NCBI RefSeq assembly: GCF_002979455.1
Contig: NZ_PCOU01000015.1
Span: forward strand, 1-64,000
Length of the DNA stretch: 64,000 bases
Direction: 5' to 3'
Source: Chryseobacterium sp. MYb7
GTDB lineage: Bacteria > Bacteroidota > Bacteroidia > Flavobacteriales > Weeksellaceae
Shown: one piece after another, positions 50,975-59,781 of the stretch
Position numbering within the stretch: position 1 is the first letter of the stretch
Layout of the letters: each line of letters starts with the position of its first letter
Position numbers and translations under genes: made by a program
Notes under the pieces: model-generated
Database searches by the model: none
Told to the model about the DNA's origin: nothing
What the model saw: only the letters and a program-made list of their open reading frames with translations

Positions 50975-52822
50975 TTAATCGGAATATTCTTTCAAAAGCT
51001 GTCTGTAGCTCATTAATATGGATGATTTTGAGATAAAACCGATAAAATCATTATTGTCATTCACTACAGGTAAATTCCATACTCCTGTATCGTCAAAGGT
51101 CTGCAGAATATCCAATGGTTTATTCTCGCGATGAAGAACCGCTGATGGAGCTTTCATGATTTGAGTCACTGTCTGAGACGTTTCCATTTCTTTATTAAAC
51201 AAATAAGGTCTTATATCATCTAAAGTAAGAACCCCTCTCAGTTTTCTGCTTTCATCCACAACGGCAAAAATATTTTTATCACCATTCTTTACCATTTCAA
51301 ACAGCTCTGTAACAGGAGCATTTTCATTAATGGTCTGTGAATATTTGTCAATAAAATCTTCAGTTCTTAAAGCAAAAAGAAGGTTTTTATCATGCTTATT
51401 GGTGAAAATCTTTCCTTCATCTGCTAAAGATTTTAGTTCCGGAGAAATAGGAGAGAACCATTTGGCAATAAGGTAGGATATAATGGAAGCAATCATTAGA
51501 GGAATAAACAAATCATATCCAAAACTTGATTCTGCAATCAGAAATATAGCCGTAAGCGGGGCATACAGTACACCGCTCATAGCGCCTGCCATTCCAACCA
51601 GTACAAGATTGGTCACCGGAACATCTGTAAACCCAATATGCTGACAAACCAATGCAAACAAATATCCCAAAGTTCCTCCAGCAAAAAGAGAAGGGGCAAA
51701 GTTTCCACCATTTCCACCACTGAAGATTGTGAATGAGGTTGCAAATGCCTTTAAAAGCAATACCAGAACCAAAAATATGATAATGGTCCAGTCTCCGATT
51801 TCAAAATATCTAAAAAAACTGTTTTCAATAATAGTGTAGGTATTTCCGTTGGTAAAAGCTTTTACCGTTTCATATCCTTCCCCAAACAGAGGAGGAAAAA
51901 GAACACATAATAGAGAAAGGACAGCTCCTCCGAACATCGCTTTACGCATTCTCGAAAGCTGAAGTCCTTTTATAAAATGTTCTACTTTTTGAGAAATAAT
52001 AACGAAATAACGGGCATACAACCCTGTGACAATTCCTAAAATAAGATAATATGGAACATTTTTATAGTTGAACGGATCTCTCGTATAAAATCTGAAAAGA
52101 ACATCTTCCTGAAGCAAAATCCTCGACAAAAGGCTTCCGCAGACCGCAGCCACAACCAGTGGAATAAAATCTGTGAAGACTACTCCGGTCAAAAGAATCT
52201 CAAAGGCAAACATAATTCCGGCAATAGGAGCATTAAAAGCAGATGCAATCCCGGCAGTAGCACCAGCAGCCAGCAATAAAGTACGTTCTTTATAGCTTAG
52301 TCTGTAGGTCTGTGCATAATTGGAACCAATAGCAGCTCCGGTAACGGCAATAGGGCTTTCCAAGCCGGCAGAACCTCCCAATCCTACGGTAACAGCACTT
52401 TGTATCACCTGAGAATACATTTTAACGGACGCTACAATACTGGAGTTCTGTGCAATTTCATACAAAATGGCTCCAATCCCTTTACGATCCTGACCTTTAA
52501 ATAGGGTCAGAACGATCATCGTAGTCAGAACAATTCCTAAAAAAGGAAAAACGATATAAAATAATATCTGATATTCAAAATGAACTTTATTGGTAATGAA
52601 ATAATGAATATTGTGCACCAGAGTTTTCAGGATAACTCCCGCAAGACCAGCCGTACAGCCAACCAGAATTCCGGAAAGAACAAGAAATTGGTTTCTGCTC
52701 AGCCTGTTGTTCAGCCAATGCAGAATAAGTTCATAACTGCGTGCTTTTTCCAGACCGTATTTTTGGAAATCTCTTTTAAATTTAAGGAAGCTCAGGTACT
52801 TTTTTTTGTTGTGAATTTTCAC
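50975..52822 (-). CDS. ClC-family chloride channel/antiporter with two CBS domains
   Basis: A 615-residue membrane protein. The ClC core (about 45-455) shows GSAGLESPIAVTGAAIGSN with the gating glutamate Glu155, the helix-F/G region FNAPIAGIMFAFE and the motif GGNGGNFAPSLFAGGTLG. Two CBS domains follow at about 490-610 (INENAPVTELFEMVKNGD and HRENKPLDILQTFDDTGV). The first ClC motif (GSGIP) is degenerate. It carries chloride across the inner membrane, probably as a proton-coupled exchanger. It diverges from the response regulator. Confidence 0.92.
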   Translation of the reverse strand: MKIHNKKKYLSFLKFKRDFQKYGLEKARSYELILHWLNNRLSRNQFLVLSGILVGCTAGLAGVILKTLVHNIHYFITNKVHFEYQILFYIVFPFLGIVLTTMIVLTLFKGQDRKGIGAILYEIAQNSSIVASVKMYSQVIQSAVTVGLGGSAGLESPIAVTGAAIGSNYAQTYRLSYKERTLLLAAGATAGIASAFNAPIAGIMFAFEILLTGVVFTDFIPLVVAAVCGSLLSRILLQEDVLFRFYTRDPFNYKNVPYYLILGIVTGLYARYFVIISQKVEHFIKGLQLSRMRKAMFGGAVLSLLCVLFPPLFGEGYETVKAFTNGNTYTIIENSFFRYFEIGDWTIIIFLVLVLLLKAFATSFTIFSGGNGGNFAPSLFAGGTLGYLFALVCQHIGFTDVPVTNLVLVGMAGAMSGVLYAPLTAIFLIAESSFGYDLFIPLMIASIISYLIAKWFSPISPELKSLADEGKIFTNKHDKNLLFALRTEDFIDKYSQTINENAPVTELFEMVKNGDKNIFAVVDESRKLRGVLTLDDIRPYLFNKEMETSQTVTQIMKAPSAVLHRENKPLDILQTFDDTGVWNLPVVNDNNDFIGFISKSSILMSYRQLLKEYSD

Positions 52823-52945
52823 CTTGGAAATATTTTACACTATCATCAGATTGATACAGTTCTGTAAATTTATGAAATATATCACAAAAAACCTCCTTTT
52901 GAACCTTTACACTTGTTCTATAGATTCTATTTTTTTAATTTAAAA

Positions 52946-52967
52946 TTCAAAATTTCTTCTAAATTTG
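52946..52967 (+). promoter_or_regulatory. Response-regulator box and promoter of the two-component system
   Basis: TTCAAAAT (52946-52953), three bases, then TTCTAAAT (52957-52964): direct repeats with an 11-base period. The -7 element TAAATTTG (52960-52967) overlaps the second. The 15-base block AAATTTCTTCTAAAT is repeated exactly before the DUF347 gene at 55388-55402. Confidence 0.6.
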
Positions 52968-52983
52968 GTAATAGATTTATCGC

Positions 52984-53658
52984 ATGAAAATTCTCATTAT
53001 TGAAGACGAAGCCGCGCTTGCTCAAAGTATTTCCGAATATCTTTCCGGAGAAAATTATCTCTGCGAAACGGCCAGCACATTTGGTGAAGCTATGAGTAAA
53101 ATAGAAACATTTGATTATGACTGTATTTTGCTGGATATTATGCTTCCTGATGGAAATGGACTTACAATTCTGGAAGAATTAAAAAAACAACAGAAACAGG
53201 ACGGTGTGATTATTATTTCTGCAAAAAATGCTCTTGATGATAAAATTGAAGGACTGAAACTGGGTGCAGACGATTATCTCACCAAGCCTTTTCATCTTTC
53301 TGAGCTTATGGCAAGGGTATATTCTATTATCCGGAGAAAACAATTCAGCAGTTCCAATGTAGTAAAACAGAATGAACTTCAGATTGATCTGTTAGCCAAA
53401 ACGGTAGCTGTAAACGATGAAGTTATTTCGCTGACTAAGAAAGAATTTGATCTCCTCATTTATTTTATCGGAAACAAAAATAAAGTAATCTCTAAAAGTA
53501 CGCTGGCGGAACATCTCTCCGGAGACTTTGCTGATATGCTTGACAATCATGATTTTGTATATGCCCATGTAAAAAACCTTAAGAAAAAGCTCTATGACGC
53601 GGGATGCGGCCATTATCTTAGAACAGTGTACGGAACGGGGTATAAGTGGGAAAGCTAG
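52984..53658 (+). CDS. OmpR-family response regulator
   Basis: A 224-residue regulator. The receiver domain (1-120) has the acidic pocket IIEDE, the phosphorylation site Asp51 (CILLDIMLPDG), the switch Ser in IIISAKN and Lys in DYLTKPF. The C-terminal winged helix includes VISLTKKEFDLLIYFI and DFVYAHVKNLKKKL. It should bind 11-bp-spaced direct repeats as a dimer; such repeats lie before its own gene and before 55651. The partner kinase is at 54072, separated by an inserted cassette. Confidence 0.95.
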   Translation: MKILIIEDEAALAQSISEYLSGENYLCETASTFGEAMSKIETFDYDCILLDIMLPDGNGLTILEELKKQQKQDGVIIISAKNALDDKIEGLKLGADDYLTKPFHLSELMARVYSIIRRKQFSSSNVVKQNELQIDLLAKTVAVNDEVISLTKKEFDLLIYFIGNKNKVISKSTLAEHLSGDFADMLDNHDFVYAHVKNLKKKLYDAGCGHYLRTVYGTGYKWES

Positions 53659-53660
53659 AG

Positions 53661-54069
53661 TAATTATGAATGATGAATTATAAATTATGAGTGAAAAGAA
53701 AAATGTGCTGAAAGATAAAAGTTTTAGTTTTACAATTAGGATCATTAATCTTTATAAATATCTCTCAACTGCTAAGAATGAATATGTTCTGAGTAAACAA
53801 CTATTAAGAAGCGGAACAGCAGTGGGAGCCTTAATAAGAGAATCGCAGAATGCAGAAAGTAAGGCAGATTTTATTCATAAACTCGCTATCGCCCAAAAGG
53901 AGTGTGATGAATCTATTTACTGGATTGAGCTTTTGTTTCAGACAGATATTTATCATCCACAGAATATGAAAGTATCAATAATGAAGCTACAGAAATATTA
54001 AAAATAATCCGAAGTATCATCATTACAACAAAAAATAAATCATAACTCATAATTTATAATTCATAATTA
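53661..54069. mobile_element. Inverted-repeat cassette with a four-helix-bundle gene
   Basis: The left end (53661-53691) and right end (54046-54069) are the same 24-base sequence in opposite orientation (TAATTATGAA ... TTATAAATTATGAG), the left carrying 7 extra bases. The left end starts 2 bases after the response regulator stop; the right ends 2 bases before the kinase GTG. The gene start lies inside the left end, and its original stop (54043-54045) abuts the right end. The cassette thus fills the whole gap between regulator and kinase. Confidence 0.65.
53687..54045 (+). pseudogene. Four-helix-bundle protein (23S rRNA IVP family), frameshifted
   Basis: The frame from 53687 gives KDKSFSFTIRIINLYKYL, SKQLLRSGTAVGALIRESQNAESKADFIHKLAIAQKECDESIYWIELL: the four-helix-bundle family of 23S rRNA intervening-sequence proteins. 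After QTD the frame runs into an unrelated end and stops at 53999-54001. One frame over, from 53947, the sequence reads YLSSTEYESINNEATEILKI and on to a TAA at 54043-54045, which is the family's usual C-terminus. One T appears to be missing near 53945-53947. It is either a decayed gene or a sequencing error. Function in this family is unclear. Confidence 0.75.
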
Positions 54070-54071
54070 CT

Positions 54072-55358
54072 GTGAAGCCTCTACTTACCAAAACCACCAA
54101 ACCCTTTCTTATCTACGTACTCATTGTACTGATGATCAGTATTCCTGTGTACTATTTTGTGGTGGATACGATCTGGAAAAGTGAACTGGATGAGCACAAT
54201 CAGATTATTGTAGAGAAAACGGCTTATGAATTCAATCAGCTGCAGCTTTCGGAAGAAGCACTCGACAAAAGTCTTGAATTATGGAATCATATTCAGCCAG
54301 AAACCAATATTGAAAGAATTTCTCCCAATCAGGTAAAGCGGGACACTATTTATACTTATGAAAGACATCTTCCATTCATTTCGGAACAAAAAAAAGAACG
54401 TTACAGGTGTCTTGAAAAAGTCATTTATATTCACAACAAACCTTATCTGTTTACCATACAGACCAATATTGAGGAATCTCATGAAACCATAGCCGTCATT
54501 GCGATGATTACCATCTTCTTTTTTGTAATGATTGTCGTTGGGCTTTTATATCTTAACAGAAAACTTTCTTCATCTATCTGGAAACCTTTCAGAAGTACAT
54601 TGAACCAGCTTAAAACATTTAATCTTAATAGTCAGAATACGATAGAATTTCCGGCTTCTGATACTACTGAATTTGAAGAGCTTAATCAATCCCTTTATAA
54701 GCTTATAGAACGGAATATTTCCACATATAAAACCCAACAAGAGTTCACTGAAAATGCTTCCCACGAACTGCAAACTCCGCTGGCTATTATTAAAAACAAA
54801 CTGGATCTTTTACTTCAGGATCAGAATCTTACCGAGAAGCAATACAGCATTGCAGAAGATATGAACAGGGCACTTACAAGAAGTTCCCGTATCAATAAAA
54901 ACCTTTTGCTGCTTGCTAAAATTGAAAACAATCAGTTCGACAGTTCGGAAATTATTTCGTTTGATCATTTGCTTCATCAAAGTATTGATATTCTCGGAGA
55001 ACACTTCGAGCAAAAAAATATTTCCGTTACAGAACACATTTCAAATGGAGTACAGGTAAGCGGAAACAATATTCTGGCAGAAATATTAATCAACAATCTT
55101 ATCATCAATGCGATTCGGCATACATCTCTCGGGGGCAGCATTTCCATACAGCTTACCCATTCGGGTTTCGAAATTTCCAATTCCGGGATGGAAAAGCTGG
55201 ACACGAATTTGTTATTCAAAAGATTTTCAAAACTTTCAACGGATAACAGCGGAAGCGGGCTTGGCCTTTCTATTATTCAGGAAATCTGCAGGTTTCATCA
55301 TTGGACCATCAGTTACAGGTTTGAGAATCAAAACCATGTTTTCACTGTTAAAATATAG
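54072..55358 (+). CDS. Sensor histidine kinase
   Basis: A 428-residue membrane kinase: TM helix at about 12-32, a periplasmic region to about 138, and TM2 at about 139-160. Then come the H-box (ASHELQTPLAIIKNKL, His231), the N-box (NLIINAIRHTSLGG) and the G-box (GSGLGLSIIQEIC). It starts with GTG directly after the right repeat of the cassette; the ATG and ribosome site it would normally share with the regulator may have been displaced. It phosphorylates the regulator at 52984. The signal is unknown. Confidence 0.92.
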   Translation: MKPLLTKTTKPFLIYVLIVLMISIPVYYFVVDTIWKSELDEHNQIIVEKTAYEFNQLQLSEEALDKSLELWNHIQPETNIERISPNQVKRDTIYTYERHLPFISEQKKERYRCLEKVIYIHNKPYLFTIQTNIEESHETIAVIAMITIFFFVMIVVGLLYLNRKLSSSIWKPFRSTLNQLKTFNLNSQNTIEFPASDTTEFEELNQSLYKLIERNISTYKTQQEFTENASHELQTPLAIIKNKLDLLLQDQNLTEKQYSIAEDMNRALTRSSRINKNLLLLAKIENNQFDSSEIISFDHLLHQSIDILGEHFEQKNISVTEHISNGVQVSGNNILAEILINNLIINAIRHTSLGGSISIQLTHSGFEISNSGMEKLDTNLLFKRFSKLSTDNSGSGLGLSIIQEICRFHHWTISYRFENQNHVFTVKI

Positions 55359-55650
55359 TTAAAAAATTTCCAGATTCCGGCAATTCTAAATTTCTTCTAA
55401 ATCGGATGGCACCTTTGTATTGAAAACATACTGAGGTATAAATTTTATTTAGAAATGATTGTAAAAACATTCCTTTTATGGGCAGGAAAAGATCTTTATC
55501 TGCCAAATCGCCACTACTTGTGGAAGCAACGCCGGTTTCATTCCGATTCCCGTTGGAAAAATTCGGCTGCACGAATCAATGATTTTTTTTCTCCAGATAC
55601 AGATACTTGTAATTCTCCGGTATCATTTATTCAATATAAATTAAATCGGA
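55359..55650. other. Control region before the DUF347 gene
   Basis: A 292-base gap holding the response-regulator box at 55384-55402 and a promoter-like CACCTTTG at 55410-55417. Short open frames on both strands (such as 55455-55667 plus, 55348-55572 minus) have no recognisable protein features and are not called. Confidence 0.5.
55384..55402 (+). promoter_or_regulatory. Second response-regulator box
   Basis: TTCTAAAT, three bases, TTCTAAAT: a perfect 11-base-period direct repeat, containing the same 15-base block as at 52950-52964. It ends 8 bases before a -7-like CACCTTTG, the position of an activator site. Confidence 0.6.
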
Positions 55651-56406
55651 ATGAGAACAGCAAATAAAGTTGCAGCCGTGACTCTTCTTTTTTGGCTGAT
55701 GAAAATTGTAGCCACCACATTAGGAGAAACTTTAGGTGATTTTATTTCTATGACACTTAATCTCGGATATGTTGTAGGAATTCTTGTTACCCTGCTGTTT
55801 TTTATAATCATTGTAACGGTACAGCTCCGTTCGAAAAGATATATTCCGGCAATTTACTGGATGGTGATTATAGGAAATACAACCTTAGGAACGGAAATCT
55901 CTGATTGTCTCGACAGAACACTGAAAGCCGGATACCTCACAGGCAGCTTAATTTTATTTTCCGGTCTTTTACTTTCTTTGTTTTTATGGTATAAGAAGTA
56001 CGGTAACCTTGAGGTGTATCCCATTTTTGAAAGGAATAAAGAACTGTATTACTGGACTGCCATCTTATTTTCCAACAGTCTGGGAACTGCTTTTGGAGAT
56101 TTTCTGAGTGATAATTTAGGACTCAGCTATATGACCGGAGCTTTGATTACCGGACTGATTATTCTGATCGTTGTAGTGCTTCATTATGCCACCAAGATCA
56201 ATCATGTTTTGCTGTTCTGGATTGCTTTTGTTTTTACCAGACCATTTGGTGCCACATTCGGAGATCTTTTAACAAAACCTTTAGCTAAAGGAGGTCTTGA
56301 TCGGGGAACCCTGAATGCTTCTCTGATATCTCTTGCTCTGATGGTATTGATGATTATTGTTTCACAAAGAAAAAACAACCGGGAATTACCCTTTCAAAAC
56401 GAATAA
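55651..56406 (+). CDS. Membrane protein of four DUF347-type repeats
   Basis: A 251-residue inner membrane protein with about eight hydrophobic segments built from four repeats. Each pairs a (T)(x)(G/S)D motif with a Gly-Tyr or Gly-Leu turn: ETLGDFIS, TEISDCLD, TAFGDFLS, ATFGDLLT. This is the pattern of the DUF347 / COG4705 family, whose function is not established. The second repeat has lost the glycine of GD. It is preceded by the box for the adjacent two-component system and is followed by an outer membrane protein and a PAP2 phosphatase. Confidence 0.8.
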   Translation: MRTANKVAAVTLLFWLMKIVATTLGETLGDFISMTLNLGYVVGILVTLLFFIIIVTVQLRSKRYIPAIYWMVIIGNTTLGTEISDCLDRTLKAGYLTGSLILFSGLLLSLFLWYKKYGNLEVYPIFERNKELYYWTAILFSNSLGTAFGDFLSDNLGLSYMTGALITGLIILIVVVLHYATKINHVLLFWIAFVFTRPFGATFGDLLTKPLAKGGLDRGTLNASLISLALMVLMIIVSQRKNNRELPFQNE

Positions 56407-56422
56407 TTCAACATCTGTTATA

Positions 56423-58879
56423 ATGAAAATGATTTTAAAGAAAATAAAAACCAGAAGAATGAATAAAGCAGCCCTGTTATTTTTTCCAGCCTGTATAATG
56501 GTCTCTTCTCTTGTTTCTGCACAGACAGCTTCTGTGACAGCTTCAGGAAGGATCACAGGTATAGACAAAACAGCTTTACCTTATGCCCATATTATTTTAA
56601 AAGAAGAAAAAGACAGCACTTTTACAGCCGGAACAATTACCAATGAAGAAGGCAGATTTTCTCTTACCGGAATACAACCGGATCATTATGTTCTGGAAAC
56701 TTCCCTCATCGGATATAAAACACAGACACAGCCTATTTTTATAGGAAGCCTATCCGAGTTTCTGGAAATTCCTACGATTGAGCTTGTTCAGCAACAGGAA
56801 ACGGAAAACAAAATAGAAGCCATTACCATTACGGCCTCCAAAAAGAATGAAATAGACAATCGTCTTGATAAGAAAACCTACTCTGTAGCAGATAATATCA
56901 GCCAAAGTGGGGGTTCTGTACTACAAAGCATGCAGAATCTTCCCGGAATTACCGTACAGGATGGCAAAGTACAGCTTAGAGGGAATGATAAAGTAACAGT
57001 ATTAATTGATGGTAAACAAACTGCTCTCACCGGTTTTGGAAGCCAGACCGGACTGGACAATATTCCAGCTTCCGCGATTGATAAAATTGAGATCATCAAC
57101 AATCCTTCCTCGAAATATGATGCGAATGGAAATGCCGGAATCATCAATATTATTATGAAAAAAAATAAGCAAAACGGATGGAACGGAAAAGCGGGGTTTA
57201 CCACAGGCTTAGGTTCACTTTGGGTAAGAAAGGAAAACCTTCCTACGATAAGACCGCAATATACGCTCACGCCAAAGATTAATCCTTCATTGTCTGTTAA
57301 TTACAGAAAAAACAAAGTCAATATATTTTTACAGGCAGATAATCTTTATACGGAAACACTTAACAAGAATGAGTTTGTAACCCGTACTTATGATAACGGA
57401 ACGGTCATCAGTTCCCAGCTGAAAAGAAACAGAAATACCAATTTCTTCACCACCAAAGCCGGAATCGACTGGAATATTGATCATCAAAATACCTTAACCA
57501 TTTCAGGAATGTACGGAAGTGAGAAAATTATCGACAGGGGAGATCAGCCGTTTTTCAATGGGGATATGTCCCAGCGTCTTCGTCTGTGGCAGTTTCTGGA
57601 AGATGAACTGAAAACAACAGTAATGGGAACAGCTTCTTATCAGCATAAATTCAAAGAAGCCGGACATGTGCTGAATGTAGGATTTAATTATACTTTCCAT
57701 AGAGAGGATGAAAAATATTTCTATGATAATTATCTTCCTTCTTCTTCAGGAACCGATGCTTTTAAGCTATTATCTGATGAACAGGTATATGATTTCAATG
57801 TAGATTATGTAAAACCGCTGAAATATGGACGAATTGAAACAGGAATTAAGCTGAGAAACAGAAGCATTCCTACCAATATGAATTTTATTCCGGGAACTAA
57901 CTCTGTTCTGGATGTTTCTGCAGGTGGAAAGGCAGATTATAAAGAGTTTATCCCTGCTGTATATGGAAATTATGTTTTTGAAAATGAGAAATGGGAAGCA
58001 GAATTGGGACTCAGATTAGAATATGTGAAAATTCAGTATGATGTCAATCCAAACCATCCAACCTACAAAAGTGACGGGTACAATTATACCCAGCCATTCC
58101 CGAATTTTAGACTTGCTTATAAGCTGGATGACCGTAATAAGTTTTCTATTTTCTATAACAGAAGGGTAGACCGCCCGAATGAAGTGGATATCAGAATTTT
58201 CCCAAAATATGATGATGCAGAAATTATTAAGGTAGGAAACCCTGCATTACGCCCCCAGTTTACGAATTCCGTTGAACTTGGATATAAACGCAACTGGGAT
58301 AGCGGATATTTATATTCTGCACTGTATCACCGTTTTGCTAATGGAACCATCACCAGAATCTCCAGTATTGTTCCGGATAGTACGCTTATTTATGCCATTT
58401 TCCAGAATGCAGGAAAAAGCTATTACACAGGGCTTGAAACGATTTGGAATCAAAAAGTATCTGATATATACTCTCTTAATGTCAACGGAAATATATACCG
58501 CAATCAGATCGATGCATTTACTGTACAAAATCTCTATCCTCAGCCCAATACATTCTCTGCAGACCGACAAACCGCTATCTCAGGGAATATTAAAATGAAT
58601 AACGTTTTTCATTTCTCAAAAGGATTGGATTTACAGTTTACCCTTGTTTATCTGGCTCCGGATATTATTCCGCAGGGAAGAATACAGTCAAGATTCTCAA
58701 TGGATGCAGGGGTAAAAAAAGCTATTCAGAAAGGGAAGGGTGAACTCTTTTTAAATGCAACAGATTTACTCAACACAATGGTAATCCAGAAGTCTTTACA
58801 GGGTAACGGATTTGCCTATACCAGCAATGATTACTATGAAACCCAGGTACTTCGTTTGGGATACAGCTATAAATTTTAA
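56423..58879 (+). CDS. Outer membrane beta-barrel / TonB-receptor-like protein
   Basis: An 818-residue outer membrane protein of the OMP beta-barrel family. The N-terminal signal ends at SSLVSAQ, followed by a carboxypeptidase-regulatory-like domain (about 40-115), a plug-like segment (SGGSVLQSMQNLPGITVQDG, VTVLIDGKQTALTG, IEIINNPSSKYDANGNAGIINI) and a large barrel ending in LRLGYSYKF. ATG 56423 is chosen; ATG 56459 (MNKAALLFF) is also possible. It lies 17 bases after the DUF347 gene. The transported substrate is unknown. Confidence 0.9.
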   Translation: MKMILKKIKTRRMNKAALLFFPACIMVSSLVSAQTASVTASGRITGIDKTALPYAHIILKEEKDSTFTAGTITNEEGRFSLTGIQPDHYVLETSLIGYKTQTQPIFIGSLSEFLEIPTIELVQQQETENKIEAITITASKKNEIDNRLDKKTYSVADNISQSGGSVLQSMQNLPGITVQDGKVQLRGNDKVTVLIDGKQTALTGFGSQTGLDNIPASAIDKIEIINNPSSKYDANGNAGIINIIMKKNKQNGWNGKAGFTTGLGSLWVRKENLPTIRPQYTLTPKINPSLSVNYRKNKVNIFLQADNLYTETLNKNEFVTRTYDNGTVISSQLKRNRNTNFFTTKAGIDWNIDHQNTLTISGMYGSEKIIDRGDQPFFNGDMSQRLRLWQFLEDELKTTVMGTASYQHKFKEAGHVLNVGFNYTFHREDEKYFYDNYLPSSSGTDAFKLLSDEQVYDFNVDYVKPLKYGRIETGIKLRNRSIPTNMNFIPGTNSVLDVSAGGKADYKEFIPAVYGNYVFENEKWEAELGLRLEYVKIQYDVNPNHPTYKSDGYNYTQPFPNFRLAYKLDDRNKFSIFYNRRVDRPNEVDIRIFPKYDDAEIIKVGNPALRPQFTNSVELGYKRNWDSGYLYSALYHRFANGTITRISSIVPDSTLIYAIFQNAGKSYYTGLETIWNQKVSDIYSLNVNGNIYRNQIDAFTVQNLYPQPNTFSADRQTAISGNIKMNNVFHFSKGLDLQFTLVYLAPDIIPQGRIQSRFSMDAGVKKAIQKGKGELFLNATDLLNTMVIQKSLQGNGFAYTSNDYYETQVLRLGYSYKF

Positions 58880-58912
58880 TATAAAATCGGATAATTTTAA
58901 ATGTGATTTAGC

Positions 58913-59722
58913 ATGAAAAAACAGTTTCAAAAAACACTGGTGTATGTAATGATTTTGAGCTCAGCTTTAAGCCGGATCAATGCTCAGAATACAACTGATA
59001 CAATAAACGTTGAAAAGCCTGCTCAGGATAGTATTCTCACAACGGAAATTCAAAAAAGTAAACTGAATTATAAAAGCCTCATTATTCCTACAGCATTCAT
59101 TGCCTATGGAGTAGCAGGTCTTTCCATCAAGAATCTGAAGCAGCTTAATCTATCCACAAAGGTTGAAATCAACGAACATCAGCCTACACAGATACAGCTG
59201 GACAATTATACCCAATATGCTCCGGCAGTAATAGTATACGGGCTCAATGCAATGGGAATAAAGGGAAAACACAACCTGAGAGACCGCACCATCATTTACG
59301 CTTCCTCACAGTTGATTGCGGCTGCTTTTACCATGCCTTTAAAATATCTTGTGAAAGAGGAAAGACCAGACGGTTCGAATACTTTATCTTTTCCTTCGGG
59401 ACATGCGGCCACCGCATTTTCTTCAGCACAGTTTATGTTCCGGGAATATAAAGATACCAATTTATGGCTCAGTATTTCAGGATATCCGTTTGCGATTTTC
59501 ACCGGAGTATACAGAATGCTGAATGATAAGCACTGGCTGGGTGACGTTGTGGCAGGAGCCGGATTCGGAATTCTTTCTACAGAGCTGGCTTATTGGCTAT
59601 TTCCGAAAATTGACAATTTATTACGAGGAAAAAATAAAGTTAAAACTTCATTATCCTCCACAATGGTCATGCCGTTCTATCAGAATAAAATTGTGGGGAT
59701 TAGCCTTGTAAAAACCTTTTAA
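58913..59722 (+). CDS. PAP2-family phosphatase
   Basis: A 269-residue exported or membrane protein with a signal (MKKQFQKTLVYVMILSSALS to about 25). The three PAP2 motifs are KYLVKEERPDG, FPSGHAATAFS and YRMLNDKHWLGDVVAG, with the catalytic histidines in the last two. Family members dephosphorylate lipid phosphates such as undecaprenyl-PP, PG-phosphate or lipid A phosphates on the periplasmic side. It is the last gene of the regulator-linked group and is followed by a terminator. Confidence 0.92.
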   Translation: MKKQFQKTLVYVMILSSALSRINAQNTTDTINVEKPAQDSILTTEIQKSKLNYKSLIIPTAFIAYGVAGLSIKNLKQLNLSTKVEINEHQPTQIQLDNYTQYAPAVIVYGLNAMGIKGKHNLRDRTIIYASSQLIAAAFTMPLKYLVKEERPDGSNTLSFPSGHAATAFSSAQFMFREYKDTNLWLSISGYPFAIFTGVYRMLNDKHWLGDVVAGAGFGILSTELAYWLFPKIDNLLRGKNKVKTSLSSTMVMPFYQNKIVGISLVKTF

Positions 59723-59746
59723 AACAAATTCTTCATTATACTTAGT

Positions 59747-59776
59747 AAAGCATCATTTCTCCTTGAATGGTGCTTT
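59747..59776. terminator. Terminator between the PAP2 and SDR genes
   Basis: AAAGCATCATT pairs with AATGGTGCTTT (one G-T pair), 8-base loop, T-run on the plus side. Confidence 0.75.
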
Positions 59777-59781
59777 TTTCT

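Noticed and set aside
55455..55667. 70-codon frame before the DUF347 gene
   Set aside because: No recognisable features, overlaps the next start, and lies in the regulatory gap; a competing minus-strand frame overlaps it.
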